From assembly GCA_026196615.1 (NCBI GenBank), contig JAPHSW010000049.1:1-64000 (forward strand): DNA of 64,000 nt, in the 5' to 3' direction. The translations under genes were made by a program, and so were the position numbers. This document shows positions 32,216 to 43,568 of this stretch, one piece after another. Source of the DNA: Gammaproteobacteria bacterium. Lineage in GTDB: Bacteria; Pseudomonadota; Gammaproteobacteria; GRL18. How positions within the stretch are numbered: position 1 is the first letter of the stretch; the number at the start of each line of letters is the position of its first letter. The notes under the pieces are model-generated. The model did not search any database and was not told the DNA's origin. It was given only the letters and a program-made list of their open reading frames with translations.

Positions 32216-32300
32216 GCTCTTTCAAACTTACGTTTGTAAACTGCTCTAGACTATCTCTCGTTTTTTAAACTATTTCTTGTTTTATAGAGATAATAGAGCA

Positions 32301-32333
32301 AAAACCTGAATAACTTGTTGTTCGGGTTTTTTT
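32301..32333 (+). terminator. Rho-independent terminator of csp gene
   Basis: aaaacctgaa-N10-ttcgggttttttt. Confidence 0.88.
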
Positions 32334-32389
32334 ATGCCTGGAATTTAACCTTAAATGTACTAATAAAAATAAGTACCAGTAATCCAGAG

Positions 32390-32866
32390 CTATCTCAAAA
32401 GTAATTTTCCTTCAATGGGCACGTATTTACTGGCCGAGTTTATCAATGAAGTCGCCGTAAGTGCAGGCACACCGTAAACTTCAGTTTCTACTTGATGTTT
32501 TTTATAGGCTCGTTCCAATAACATATCAAAATCACCATCACCTGAGGCCAAAACTATGACATCAGATTTTGCGGCGCACTCCATCACATCCAAGGTAATC
32601 CCCACATCCCAATCCCCTTTTGCCGAACCATCGCTTCGTTGAATAAAAGGTTTTAATTTCACTTCAAAGCCAATGGCCCGTAAAATATTTTGAAACTGAA
32701 TTTGTTTTTCATTACTTCGGTGAATTGCATAAGCATTGGCAGTGACAACTTCACGTCCCTGAGTTGCCGCAGCCCAAAAAGCATTGTAGTCAAAATTGCA
32801 TTGATAATGATCTCTGGTTGTATAATAGATATTCTGTACATCAACAAAGAGTGAAACTTTTTTCAC
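32390..32866 (-). CDS. NYN (PIN-like) domain protein, LabA/DUF88 family
   Basis: VSLFVDVQNIYYTTRD; DWDVGITLDVM; DVIVLASGDGDFDMLLERAYK. Confidence 0.9.
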   Translation of the reverse strand: MKKVSLFVDVQNIYYTTRDHYQCNFDYNAFWAAATQGREVVTANAYAIHRSNEKQIQFQNILRAIGFEVKLKPFIQRSDGSAKGDWDVGITLDVMECAAKSDVIVLASGDGDFDMLLERAYKKHQVETEVYGVPALTATSLINSASKYVPIEGKLLLR

Positions 32867-32925
32867 CTTATCTTCCTTATAAGAACTTTCTGATAAGAGC
32901 CTTCAAACAACTCATAGAGCATGAA

Positions 32926-35454
32926 TCATTCTTCTTCATCAGAATCTTTGTCATGTTTGTGTTGTTCCGTATGTTTTAAAATGGAATATTTTTCCAAATT
33001 AAGTTGAATCTGATAATTAATCGTATTTTTCGGATATTTTCCCAGCTCATCAATCACTCCTGCTTCCATTCCCATTAGAAGGCTTAAAGCATCATCCACA
33101 TGTTCAATGCTGTGGATAATAAACTGTTTATTTTTCACCGCTTGTAGTACTTCATCTTTAAGCATCAGATTAACAACATTACTTTTAGGAATGAGGACTC
33201 CCTGTTTGCCCGTTAATCCCCTTCTATTACAAATATCAAAGAAGCCTTCAACTTTTTCATTCACTCCTCCAATAGCCTGCACTTCTCCTAATTGATTAAC
33301 AGAGCCAGTTAGTGCCATGGACTGCTTCACTGGAATTTCTGAAACCGCCGAAAGTAAAGCACATAATTCAGCTACCGAAGCACTATCACCATCCACTTCA
33401 CCATAAGATTGTTCAAAAGTCAGATTAGCATCCAGTGAGAGTAATTTTGTTTTAGCATAATGGTGGCCAAGATAGGACGATAGAATCATTACACCTTTAC
33501 TATGAATATCTCCACCAAGATCCACTTCACGCTCAATATCAACAATGTGACCATCGCCAATCCTAACCGTTGCCGTTATCCTGGAAGGTTGACCAAAAGC
33601 AAATTCACCGATTTGAAGTACGGAAAGAGCATTCACCTGACCTATTTTTTGGTTATCAGTATCAATTAACACCGTTCCTCGAATAATTTCTTCATATAGA
33701 CTATCCCGATATTGATCCATACGATGAATTCTAGCTTCAATTGCAGAATTCACATCATCAAGATTAATCGTATTGGTCATTGTTTTGTTACTTGATGTAG
33801 AATCACTATGCTTGAGTTGACGTTGACGATAATAATACTCTGCTTCCAGTATGAGATCTCTTAGATCCCCCATATGAAGTGAAATTTTTTCACCATGATC
33901 AACTAGTCTTGAGCTTTGTTCAATAATGCGTTCAACCGCAGTACGTTCAATGGGGGACACCTTTTCTTGACGCTGTAAGTTAGCGATAAGACGAGCATAT
34001 TTATGGGTCATATTCTCAGAACGTGACATTTCTTCCGAGAAATCGACATTCACTTTGAAGAGTTTATTAAATTCAGAATCATTTTGTTTAAGAAGATGAT
34101 AGATATGTCGATCACCAATTAAAACAATTTTTATCCTTAATGGAATAGGATCGGGTTCAAGAGTGAGATTTCTGGAAAAACTATGCAGCTCATCTAAGGG
34201 CTCTATGGTGATGGATGAAGATTTGAGAGCTCTTTTCAAACCTTCCCAGGCATAAGGATTAACTAGAATTTTTTCTGCATCTAATAATAAATAGCCATCA
34301 TTTGCCTTATGTAATGAGCCTGGCTTAATTAAGGTAAACGCCGTAAGAAGATTACCTAATCCAATCGCATTGTCTGTTTTGTTCTGATCTTCTTCTCTTG
34401 TATTGTAATAAGCCAAATGCTCTATACGACCAATTAAATTTGAATACGTAGGATTGTCCTCAAAGATAATCGGCATGTCATCTGACTCTGAATTATCCAC
34501 TAGAACATTCACCAGATATCGATGAAAACTGGCAGTCTTACTAATATGTTTACGCTTTTGACCAGTTTCTTTAGAATGTACATCTTGCTCATAGAATTCA
34601 TCTAAATGATTGATAATATCTTCTTTTACTTCAGTAAGATAATTAATAACCGGATCAAAACCATTATAATCCTTGAAGAGCTCTTCCATTGCAGAATCAA
34701 CCAGCTGAGTCACAATGTCTTTGTCCAGTTTATCGAGTTCCTCTTTACCTTCCTGTTCCCAAACAGGTACTTTCGCTAAAGTTTCCTGAAGCATAAGCTG
34801 ATATTTATCAATGCGTTCATTAAAATCTTTTTGCACATCTTCATCAAGTTGCTTAAAACTATCCAGGTTACTGATTTTTCCATCAACGATAGCTGAAAGA
34901 GTATATCCACTGGGTGTGCGGATCACAGCAACTTGCTCTTCTTTAGCACTATCAATGAGTTCATTAAGAGCTTTATCACCCCGATCATTGATTTCAGTTT
35001 CAATTTCCTGAATCTGAGCAGTATATTCATCACTTTGAAAAGCAACCGTAATCAGGGTTGAAATTAGCTTAACCATTTTTTCCATGGTTTCACTTAAGGG
35101 TTTTGCAGTGCCTGCTGGTAAGCGTAAAAAACGAGGATGTTGAGGATATTCAAAATTATTAACATAGCACCAGTCAAATGTCTTTTTTCGATTCACATAG
35201 TGCTTTTTTAACAATTTTTTTATGAGAGCGGTTTTACCAATCCCTTCAGAGCCCAGAACAAATAAATTATAACCTTTATGGTTCATTCCCATACCAAAAT
35301 CAATGGCTGTTAGCGCTCTTTCCTGACCAATTATTTCTTCTAATTCCGGCAAGTCTTCAGTTGTGTTAAAATTCAAATCACTAAGGTCACATTTTTTGTA
35401 CAGTTGTTCCACAGACAAAACATGATGTGATGGTGTATTATGAGTAGCGTTCAT
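32926..35454 (-). CDS. ATP-dependent Lon-like (S16) protease, AAA+ YcbZ/LonB type
   Basis: FVLGSEGIGKTALIKKLL; NDGYLLLDAEKIL; catalytic GDSASVAELCALLSAVSEIPVKQSMALTGSVNQLGEVQAIGGVNEKVEGFFD. Confidence 0.92.
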   Translation of the reverse strand: MNATHNTPSHHVLSVEQLYKKCDLSDLNFNTTEDLPELEEIIGQERALTAIDFGMGMNHKGYNLFVLGSEGIGKTALIKKLLKKHYVNRKKTFDWCYVNNFEYPQHPRFLRLPAGTAKPLSETMEKMVKLISTLITVAFQSDEYTAQIQEIETEINDRGDKALNELIDSAKEEQVAVIRTPSGYTLSAIVDGKISNLDSFKQLDEDVQKDFNERIDKYQLMLQETLAKVPVWEQEGKEELDKLDKDIVTQLVDSAMEELFKDYNGFDPVINYLTEVKEDIINHLDEFYEQDVHSKETGQKRKHISKTASFHRYLVNVLVDNSESDDMPIIFEDNPTYSNLIGRIEHLAYYNTREEDQNKTDNAIGLGNLLTAFTLIKPGSLHKANDGYLLLDAEKILVNPYAWEGLKRALKSSSITIEPLDELHSFSRNLTLEPDPIPLRIKIVLIGDRHIYHLLKQNDSEFNKLFKVNVDFSEEMSRSENMTHKYARLIANLQRQEKVSPIERTAVERIIEQSSRLVDHGEKISLHMGDLRDLILEAEYYYRQRQLKHSDSTSSNKTMTNTINLDDVNSAIEARIHRMDQYRDSLYEEIIRGTVLIDTDNQKIGQVNALSVLQIGEFAFGQPSRITATVRIGDGHIVDIEREVDLGGDIHSKGVMILSSYLGHHYAKTKLLSLDANLTFEQSYGEVDGDSASVAELCALLSAVSEIPVKQSMALTGSVNQLGEVQAIGGVNEKVEGFFDICNRRGLTGKQGVLIPKSNVVNLMLKDEVLQAVKNKQFIIHSIEHVDDALSLLMGMEAGVIDELGKYPKNTINYQIQLNLEKYSILKHTEQHKHDKDSDEEE

Positions 35455-35553
35455 TCTATTTATTATCCAAAAGAATATATAATTTAATCAAAATTTTTTA
35501 TCGGCTATTTATATTAGCTTTGATATCAAAGACATAGCAGAAAAAGTGTAAAA

Positions 35554-36120
35554 ATGTCAGCAAAAAATTCAAATTTTAAGCCCTGGGGCAAAAAAAAGCA
35601 TCAATTAGAACAACAAGCCATGGAGGATTCTGATGAGCATTATATCAGTAAAACTCAGGCAAAGCGCGATGTAGAAGCATTGCAAAAACTTGGAACTAAG
35701 CTGGTAGAATTATCAAAAAGCTCTCTTGAAACGTTTGATCTGGATGAAGATTTGCTTGATGCAATACTGCTGGCACAAAACATTCAGAGTCATAGTGGCC
35801 ATCGACGCCAAATTCAACTGATTGGAAAAATCATGCGCCGTGTTGATGCGGATGCTATACGTTTAAAATTGGAACGCTTTCACGCACCAGCAGTTGAAGC
35901 CAATGAACATTTTCACAAACTAGAAACATGGCGTGATAAACTGATCTCAGAGGGAGACTCCGCCATTAATGAGATACTCAACGAATATCCTGATTTTGAA
36001 CGTTCCAGACTAAGACAACTGTTAAGAAATATAAAAAAAGAAACCGAAAAAAAGAAGCCTCCTAAAAGTGCAAGACAATTATTTCAATACATTAAAGAAA
36101 TAATCCCCGAAAACGAATAA
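35554..36120 (+). CDS. darP: Ribosome biogenesis factor DarP (YjgA)
   Basis: SKTQAKRDVEALQKLGTKLVELS; HRRQIQLIGKIMRRVD; RSRLRQLLRNIKKE. Confidence 0.92.
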   Translation: MSAKNSNFKPWGKKKHQLEQQAMEDSDEHYISKTQAKRDVEALQKLGTKLVELSKSSLETFDLDEDLLDAILLAQNIQSHSGHRRQIQLIGKIMRRVDADAIRLKLERFHAPAVEANEHFHKLETWRDKLISEGDSAINEILNEYPDFERSRLRQLLRNIKKETEKKKPPKSARQLFQYIKEIIPENE

Positions 36121-36181
36121 TCATAGATCATTTCCATGTTATTGAAATTATCTTTCTGTTTTTATTATTTTCAGTAGCACT

Positions 36182-37051
36182 CTATTTCAAACGACACGGA
36201 AGTTTTATATGATTCAGCACTGGGAAATTTTTTCGAATTTTCTGAACATGGCTAGTCTCAATATCAGCAATAGCAAACCCCGAACCACTGGCCAGATGGT
36301 CAAGTATACCACCCCATGGATCTACAATCATGCTATCACCAAAGGTTTCACGTCCATTGACATGGTATCCACCTTGTGCAGATGAGACGACAAAACATAA
36401 GTTTTCAATCGCTCTGGCACGATTCAATACTTCCCAATGAGCCTTACCTGTTGTTGCAGTAAATGAAGAGACAAGACACAAAATTTCCATTCCCTGACTT
36501 ACCATATCACGAAACAATTCTGGAAAGCGCAAATCATAGCAAATGGCAATGCCTAATTTACCAAATGGAGTATCAACAACGACAACATTTTCACCCGCTT
36601 CGGTAAAAGCTGATTCATTATAAGACCCACCTTGTTCTCCCAGGTCGACATCAAAAAGGTGAATTTTGTCGTAACGAGTAACTACATCGCCTTGATCATT
36701 AAACAATAAGCATGCAGAAAGAATTTTATCTGCTTGATTAGGCACTTTTAAAGGAATAGTGCCTCCTACAATCCAGACTTTTTCTTCTTTTGCAACAGAA
36801 GCCAAAAAGTCTTGTATTTGAGCTTTGGGTTGTTCAATCTGCTCCCCACCCCAAATATAGTCTTCTGCTATACCTAGAATATCAGACTCTGACATTCCCA
36901 TATGTGCAAAATTTTCTGGTAATACAACCAATTCTGCTCCCTGCTTGACTGCATCTGAAATCAGTCGCCTTGCTTCACTCAAATTTGCACTGACATTAGG
37001 CCCAGAGGCCATTTGAATTGCTGCTACTTTTGACATTTTCTCTCTAATCAC
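36182..37051 (-). CDS. Carbon-nitrogen hydrolase (Nit family)
   Basis: VVLPENFA; YDKIHLFDVDLG; GIAICYDLRFPELFR (Glu-Lys-Cys triad). Confidence 0.93.
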   Translation of the reverse strand: MIREKMSKVAAIQMASGPNVSANLSEARRLISDAVKQGAELVVLPENFAHMGMSESDILGIAEDYIWGGEQIEQPKAQIQDFLASVAKEEKVWIVGGTIPLKVPNQADKILSACLLFNDQGDVVTRYDKIHLFDVDLGEQGGSYNESAFTEAGENVVVVDTPFGKLGIAICYDLRFPELFRDMVSQGMEILCLVSSFTATTGKAHWEVLNRARAIENLCFVVSSAQGGYHVNGRETFGDSMIVDPWGGILDHLASGSGFAIADIETSHVQKIRKNFPVLNHIKLPCRLK

Positions 37052-37330
37052 TTTTGGTAAACATAAACTCTTCTATTCTCAATGATTCATAATAAAATTT
37101 CAAGACCCTTCTGAATTAAACAGCCTTTGTATAGAGGCTATATTAAGTATTGAATAATATGTCATGAATTATAGGCAGTATATGAATAACAATAATAATG
37201 GCATCACAAGATTAGGAAAAAAATGACTAGAAAATAGTAATTCTTAATTATTTGGAAGAATTAATTAAAAAATGTGAAACGATTTAAACAAAATATTAGG
37301 GTATAAGGTATTGCAAAATAAACTTAAATT

Positions 37331-40300
37331 TTAAGGCAGTTCAGATGTATCAGTATCAAAAAAATGATCTTCATCAGTAGTAGCCATAGATTCATTTTCA
37401 TCAAGTTTGAAAAGTTGTTTGATCTTATTCAAAGTATTTTGACTCGTTTTGTCCTTCTTAATAACTGGATTTTCCCAATCACCTTTTATTGTGTAATCAT
37501 AGGCAGTTACCTGATTGATCCGATCACCTAATATTTTTTGACCAACCCAAACGACAGCCGCACCAGCTGGTCCAGCTACTGCAGCCCCCGCAAGAGGCAG
37601 TGTTGCAGAAACTTCAGGAATCACAGTGACACGCTGATCAATTTCTTCTGTCACGAGACCTGTACTACCTCGGACTAAAATTTTAGCACTGGGTGAATCA
37701 ATTTTTAAATTATCTGTATAAGCCATTGCATTATTAAAGCGAAAATCACCTTCAATTATATCAAATTCAAATCCATCTTTAGAAACATCTGAAAAATCCA
37801 ATGAAAGTCTACGAGCAAATGCATTCATATTCAGGAGACCTAATAAACGTCCTCCTGCTCCTGGCTTACCTTCAATCCATGCTCCTTTTTCAACCTGAAA
37901 ATTTAGCTTACCTTCAATGCTTTGTTTACTAAAATCATTCAACCCGCCAGGCCAGCTGATGTAGCCTGAAATTTTAGTTTTTCCCTCGCGTATTAATTGA
38001 TCATAACCAAATGCAATAGCCATTTTCTGCAATGAAGGTATATCAGCAGAACCTTCTACATCAACTTCTGGTATTATATTCCAGTGATGCCACTTTCCTT
38101 TACCTTTAAATTTAATTAATTCACCATCTAAATTCAATGCATCAAAAACAATATCTTTATCAACACGGCTGGATTGGATCTCAAAACGACCTAAATCAAT
38201 TTCACCCAGTTTAATTGAATCAATATGGCCATTAAGTAATGGAAAAAATTCTGGTTTAAAACCATCACCTGAGTTATTAGTCGAATTAGAAATAGATTTT
38301 TTTGAAGTTTTAGGCTCAAACTTTATCTTTGGTAAAACTAATTCAGTCATCGAAATTTCAATAGGGATGGTAATACCTTTCACTGGAGACTTATTTTTTG
38401 AAACTGATGTTATAGGTTTATTCTTTTTCTCTGATGTATCAAATATAGATTTCCATTGTTCAAAAGGGACATGCTTTAAAGCACCGGTTATTTTCAAAAG
38501 TTTACCCTTTGGTAATTTTGCCTTATCACCTTCAAATGCAATATTGCCTTTAAGTAATTCAAACTTCCCAGTATCAGACGAGAGATCAAGCAAACAATCC
38601 AGTGATAATATTTTTGAAAATTTCATTTTTAACCGAGCAGATTTTTTTTTCTCTTTTTTTGTTTGCACATTTTCAACATAACTCATAACAAACGGTAGTA
38701 TTTGTTTTGCTTCTTTATTAAAAGGGGCAGGAAGTTTTGATTGAATATCTTTCAAACCTGTATAAATATTAAATGCAAATGCTCGTTGTCCATTGGGTAA
38801 ATCTATATTTAATTTAATATTACTCGTTCCTGAGAGCTGTTCACTCAATGGTGTTATCATTTCAGAAATTAAGTTGTATTCTTTCAATTTTTTAATCGAA
38901 ATTTCACTATCAATATTAACACTCACATCCGGATCTTTTTTTGAAGCTGATGCTAATTTATCAGTTTTTATAACTATCTTTGCAGGCTTGCCCATGATTT
39001 TTGCTGATATATTTTTTGCATTGATTGACTCATTATGAATAATAAGTTCACCATTAAGGTGACTCACCAAACCATCTTTTCTCTCAAAACCAGGGGGATA
39101 ATAGTCAACATTATGAAGCTTTATTTTTGTATTAGTTTCAGGAGCATCTGGTATACTGCCATCATCTTTGTCTAATGGAATTTTTAAATCAAGGTTAATA
39201 CCGATATTACCCTTTGCATCAATTATATTTAACACATCTTGAGAAACTAACCTGGATTGTTCAAGAAATTTAAGTCCATCACTCAGGGTACTTTTTATAT
39301 CACTGGTAATAAGTAAAACTCGTTCAAAATAGTCATCTAAATCCACCACCACATTTTGTGATTGTGCTGAATAAATTTTACTATGCCGACCAATGACTTT
39401 CATTCCTTTTTGAGTAAATTGGACTTGTGAATTGATATTGTTTAACTTTGGCCATTCTTTTAAATATTCTAATAAGACATTTTCTGTATTGAACACAATA
39501 TCCATATTCCCATTGTGTTCCTTATAGGGAAAATCACTGAGGTTTCCGCGAAAAACCATACCACCATCTGGAACCAGGCCAGAGATTAAAGAATAATCTA
39601 ACCATTCAACCAATCCAGGGTTCATTACATGTGCAGGTATATAATTTGAAATAGCTTCAACGTTAACATTTTCATAAAATGCAGTTAAATCCATAAAGGT
39701 TTTACCTGTTGGTGATATCCAAAAATTAATATCAGCGTTTGCTGATGAGTAGTGAGGACTTTTAAGACTGAGCTTTTCAACTCCTACAAACCATTCATTA
39801 TTTTCTCTTTGCCAAAAAAACTCTCCTGTTAAATGCTCAATAGGCCAATTATTACGAAACACAGATTTTATATAAAGTTCCATATCAGTACTATTAACAA
39901 TGGCACGCCCCATCTCTTCATTAAATAATACTTTCGTAGAAAAATTTTTAATTTTAGGCAATGAAAGTACTGAATTCATACCAAAATTATTAATATCTAA
40001 CTGCACCTGATAGGATTGAATATCAATCGGCATTTCAGAGGGATTAAATTGAAATGTTGTAATAACATTTTCCACCTGCCCCTTAGGTTTTAAATGTGAA
40101 AATATTTTTTTATTAAAATCTTTAGGTGAAAAAAAAGAGATGACATCTGAAAACTCACCAATAATTATTTTATCCAAAAATAGCTGAACATGGGTTAAAT
40201 GAGAATCTTTGACGTTTTCAAGTCTCATACTAATAAATTTTTCACTAATTAATTTTGAATCCACACTTAGATTAAAATTGAACAAATCAAGCATCCAGCT

Positions 40301-41326
40301 GGTTTCATTTTTTTCTGTTTGGGAAATTTCTTTGATATCAGATCGTTTGTTTCTTTGTAACTTAAAATTAGTTGACAGTTTGTCAAAGTGAATACTTTTA
40401 TCATTATCAACTCGATTTAAATTTGCATTTTCAATATCAAACTCACCTTGTACAGAATTTAAATTTCCTTTGATAATTGTTGACCAAATTTTGGCATTAG
40501 CCTGGATATCATTAAGTTGAAACTCTTCAACTTGTACAAAATCTTTTTGTAAAAAATGTAGTAGTGCTTGTTGATTCAGGTTTTTAATAGCAGCATAAAC
40601 TTTACCATCCCAATTTGATATATCATTAATATCCCCATTAAAATCAAGTTGAAAATCTAGAAATGTTGCTGAATCATTTAATCTTGCTAACAATGAAATC
40701 TGATGTCGTTCATTATTATTTTTCATTTTTAAATTAATACCAGAAACTAATATTTCTGGTATTTCTTTCATATCATCAATAAAATATATCTCACTTTCAG
40801 AAATAATAAAATTAGTCTGGTTAAGAAGAGAAAAATAATATTGTAATTTTTTTCCGGAATCAGTTTTGTTTTTTTCTGACTTTGTTGACTGTTTCGTTAG
40901 TTGGAAATCAGCTATTGAAATTTCATTGTTAACATCACGATGAATAATCGCATTAAAACCTTTAAGATCAAGTGTATCTATTACCAGTTGACCCGTCATA
41001 ATTGAAAGAGGAATATTAAGACGAATACTGGCAGAACCAAATTCTAAAAGAGATTCTTCATCCAGTTCATTCTGAATTGTAAAGTTATTCATAGAAACAG
41101 ATGGATAAAGAAGGTGAACACCTATCTTTATTTTATCAAAAGTCACTTTGGTTTGTAGGTGAGTTTCGACTAGAGCTTCAACAACCTGATGATTTTTTTC
41201 GAGATAGAAGACAATAGCGTTAAGAGTTAGAAGAACAATTGCCAAAGAAATGATCAGACTAATCACTAATTTTCGATGAAAATGCCAGGTAAATGAAAAT
41301 GTTTTTTTTAGCCAATTTAGTAGCAT
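37331..41326 (-). CDS. yhdP: YhdP-family AsmA-like protein
   Basis: About 1330 aa, one N-terminal TM, next to rng; C-terminal GRLLGLLNMNAFARRLSLDFSDVSKDGFEFDIIEGDFRF and TVIPEVSATLPLAGAAVAGPAGAAVVW. Confidence 0.9.
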   Translation of the reverse strand: MLLNWLKKTFSFTWHFHRKLVISLIISLAIVLLTLNAIVFYLEKNHQVVEALVETHLQTKVTFDKIKIGVHLLYPSVSMNNFTIQNELDEESLLEFGSASIRLNIPLSIMTGQLVIDTLDLKGFNAIIHRDVNNEISIADFQLTKQSTKSEKNKTDSGKKLQYYFSLLNQTNFIISESEIYFIDDMKEIPEILVSGINLKMKNNNERHQISLLARLNDSATFLDFQLDFNGDINDISNWDGKVYAAIKNLNQQALLHFLQKDFVQVEEFQLNDIQANAKIWSTIIKGNLNSVQGEFDIENANLNRVDNDKSIHFDKLSTNFKLQRNKRSDIKEISQTEKNETSWMLDLFNFNLSVDSKLISEKFISMRLENVKDSHLTHVQLFLDKIIIGEFSDVISFFSPKDFNKKIFSHLKPKGQVENVITTFQFNPSEMPIDIQSYQVQLDINNFGMNSVLSLPKIKNFSTKVLFNEEMGRAIVNSTDMELYIKSVFRNNWPIEHLTGEFFWQRENNEWFVGVEKLSLKSPHYSSANADINFWISPTGKTFMDLTAFYENVNVEAISNYIPAHVMNPGLVEWLDYSLISGLVPDGGMVFRGNLSDFPYKEHNGNMDIVFNTENVLLEYLKEWPKLNNINSQVQFTQKGMKVIGRHSKIYSAQSQNVVVDLDDYFERVLLITSDIKSTLSDGLKFLEQSRLVSQDVLNIIDAKGNIGINLDLKIPLDKDDGSIPDAPETNTKIKLHNVDYYPPGFERKDGLVSHLNGELIIHNESINAKNISAKIMGKPAKIVIKTDKLASASKKDPDVSVNIDSEISIKKLKEYNLISEMITPLSEQLSGTSNIKLNIDLPNGQRAFAFNIYTGLKDIQSKLPAPFNKEAKQILPFVMSYVENVQTKKEKKKSARLKMKFSKILSLDCLLDLSSDTGKFELLKGNIAFEGDKAKLPKGKLLKITGALKHVPFEQWKSIFDTSEKKNKPITSVSKNKSPVKGITIPIEISMTELVLPKIKFEPKTSKKSISNSTNNSGDGFKPEFFPLLNGHIDSIKLGEIDLGRFEIQSSRVDKDIVFDALNLDGELIKFKGKGKWHHWNIIPEVDVEGSADIPSLQKMAIAFGYDQLIREGKTKISGYISWPGGLNDFSKQSIEGKLNFQVEKGAWIEGKPGAGGRLLGLLNMNAFARRLSLDFSDVSKDGFEFDIIEGDFRFNNAMAYTDNLKIDSPSAKILVRGSTGLVTEEIDQRVTVIPEVSATLPLAGAAVAGPAGAAVVWVGQKILGDRINQVTAYDYTIKGDWENPVIKKDKTSQNTLNKIKQLFKLDENESMATTDEDHFFDTDTSELP

Positions 41327-41383
41327 AAGAAATCAGGGCACCTATTGCTCAAATCACGGCTACTAAGATCATGATTATTAATA

Positions 41384-42853
41384 TTACATCGGGACAACAT
41401 CATATTGCTCCTGATTGTATTCATTATCAATTTGTAACTGAATAGTACGTTTCATAAACTCTTCCAATTCAGCAATTGATGATGACTCTTCATCCATCAA
41501 ATAATCTCCAACTTCCTTTGACGTCAAAACAAGTAATTTCTCAGTATCAAATTGTCGTGCCTCTCGAATCACCTCTCGGAATATTTCAAATGCAACCGTC
41601 TCAACAGTTTTAACAGTTCCCTTACCATTACAAACGGGACATTCTTCACATAAAATATGTTCCAGACTTTCACGTGTCCGCTTACGTGTCATCTCGATCA
41701 ACCCCAAATTAGAGACTTCTGTAATACATGTTTTCGCATGATCACGCTCTAAAGCTTTCTCAAAAGATCGCAAAACCTGACGCTTATGTTCCAAATCCTT
41801 CATATCGATAAAATCGATAATAATTATACCGCCAAGATTTCTCAATCGTAATTGTCGAACAATAGCCTGTGTTGCTTCAAGATTTGTTTTAAATATGGTC
41901 TCTTCAAGATTACGATTACCAACATAACCTCCCGTATTAATATCAACTGTCGTCATTGCTTCAGTTTGATCAATAATTAAATAACCACCTGATTTAAGTT
42001 TAATTTTAGACTGTAATGCCCTCTGAATTTCATCTTCAACACCATAGAGATCAAATATGGGTCTTTCACCCGGATAATACTCAATACCTGATGACAGCTC
42101 TGGAATAAACTTATTTGCAAACTTAAGCACCTTTTCAAAGGTTTCACGTGAGTCTATGCGAATAGCATCTATATTTGTATCAGCAATATCACGCATAACT
42201 CTCATTGCCAGTGGCAGATCTTCATACACTAGCATCGCAGAACCAACTGATTGATTATTATCTTGAATTGATTCCCATAGTTTTTCTAAAAAAACCATAT
42301 CTGCATGTACAGCTTGCTCTGAAATACCTTCAGCAACTGTTCTGACAATATATCCTCCACCATTAAATTCTGGTAGCAAACCTTTAATAATATCTTTCAG
42401 GCGCTCTCTTTCTTCTTCATCCTCAAGTTTTTGTGATACTCCAATATGGTTTGAATTTGGCATATAGACAAGATATCTGGCTGGTATCGTAATGTGAGTG
42501 GTCAGTCGAGCTCCCTTAGTACCCATTGGATCTTTAACGACCTGCACAAGCAATTCCTGACCATCTCTAAGTAATTCATTGATAGTAGGGTCCTGAGCAT
42601 CAGTTTTCCTTTCATCAGAAGTAACAATATCTGAGAGATGTAAAAAAGCAGTACGCTGTAAACCAATTTCAAGAAAAGCGGCCTGCATGCCCGGTAATAC
42701 TCGGCAAACTTTGCCTTTGTATATATTCCCAACCAAACCTCGTCGACTTGCACGTTCAATGGTTACTTCCTGTAACATCCCATTTTCTACCTTAGCCACA
42801 CGGGTTTCCTGGGGTGTGACATTTATCAGTAGCTCATCACTCATAGTGTTCAT
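41384..42853 (-). CDS. rng: Ribonuclease G
   Basis: DELLINVTPQETRVA; S1-like GNIYKGKVCRVLPGMQAAFLEIG; TEAMTTVDINTGGYVG; CEECPVCNGKGTVKT. Confidence 0.96.
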   Translation of the reverse strand: MNTMSDELLINVTPQETRVAKVENGMLQEVTIERASRRGLVGNIYKGKVCRVLPGMQAAFLEIGLQRTAFLHLSDIVTSDERKTDAQDPTINELLRDGQELLVQVVKDPMGTKGARLTTHITIPARYLVYMPNSNHIGVSQKLEDEEERERLKDIIKGLLPEFNGGGYIVRTVAEGISEQAVHADMVFLEKLWESIQDNNQSVGSAMLVYEDLPLAMRVMRDIADTNIDAIRIDSRETFEKVLKFANKFIPELSSGIEYYPGERPIFDLYGVEDEIQRALQSKIKLKSGGYLIIDQTEAMTTVDINTGGYVGNRNLEETIFKTNLEATQAIVRQLRLRNLGGIIIIDFIDMKDLEHKRQVLRSFEKALERDHAKTCITEVSNLGLIEMTRKRTRESLEHILCEECPVCNGKGTVKTVETVAFEIFREVIREARQFDTEKLLVLTSKEVGDYLMDEESSSIAELEEFMKRTIQLQIDNEYNQEQYDVVPM

Positions 42854-42910
42854 TCTTATATTTGATTTGATTTATGATTAATTTATGTAGAGATTATGTT
42901 CCGAATGTCA

Positions 42911-43495
42911 CTACAATAAATGAATACCGAATTTGTTCAATAGTTTGCCAGTTTCATATACTGGCAAACCCATTACACCAGAATAGCTGCCCTTGATGCT
43001 TTGAATAAAAAGAGCCCCTTTACCTTGTATTCCATAACTTCCCGCTTTATCAACAGGCTCACCTGTGAGCCAATAATTTTCACACATTTCTCTGGTTATT
43101 TCTGAGAATGAAACCTCAGTCATAGAAAGAATTTGCTCTGTTTGCTGTTTATTTTTCAGAGCTACTGCTGTCAAAACCTGATGTGTTTGATTTGACAAAC
43201 TTAATAGCATGTCAATTGCCTGTTCTTTATCTTTTGGTTTGCCCAAAATATTTCCATCAAATATTACAGCGGTATCTGATCCCAGAACTGGAATCTTTTG
43301 ATTGGATTGTCTTAATAATCCATCAGTTGCTTTTTCCAGAGCTAATCGGGACACAAAGGCTTCAGGTGTTTCTAATAGATCATGCTTTTCTTCGGCAAAT
43401 TGCGGTATTACTTTAAATGAGACTCCCATCTGATCAAGAAGTTCCTGTCTCCGAGGTGAGCTGGATGCAAGAAAGATTTGAGGATTTTCAGTCAC
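42911..43495 (-). CDS. maf: Maf-type nucleotide pyrophosphatase
   Basis: FLASSSPRRQELLDQMG; VLGSDTAVIFDGNILGKPKD; GSYGIQGKGALFIQSIKGSYSGVMGLPVYET. Confidence 0.95.
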   Translation of the reverse strand: MTENPQIFLASSSPRRQELLDQMGVSFKVIPQFAEEKHDLLETPEAFVSRLALEKATDGLLRQSNQKIPVLGSDTAVIFDGNILGKPKDKEQAIDMLLSLSNQTHQVLTAVALKNKQQTEQILSMTEVSFSEITREMCENYWLTGEPVDKAGSYGIQGKGALFIQSIKGSYSGVMGLPVYETGKLLNKFGIHLL

Positions 43496-43568
43496 AATAT
43501 ATTATTTCATGTCCAATTTATAGTTCATCTTTATTTATTATGATGAATCATTTTTTCCAAAAGAATAG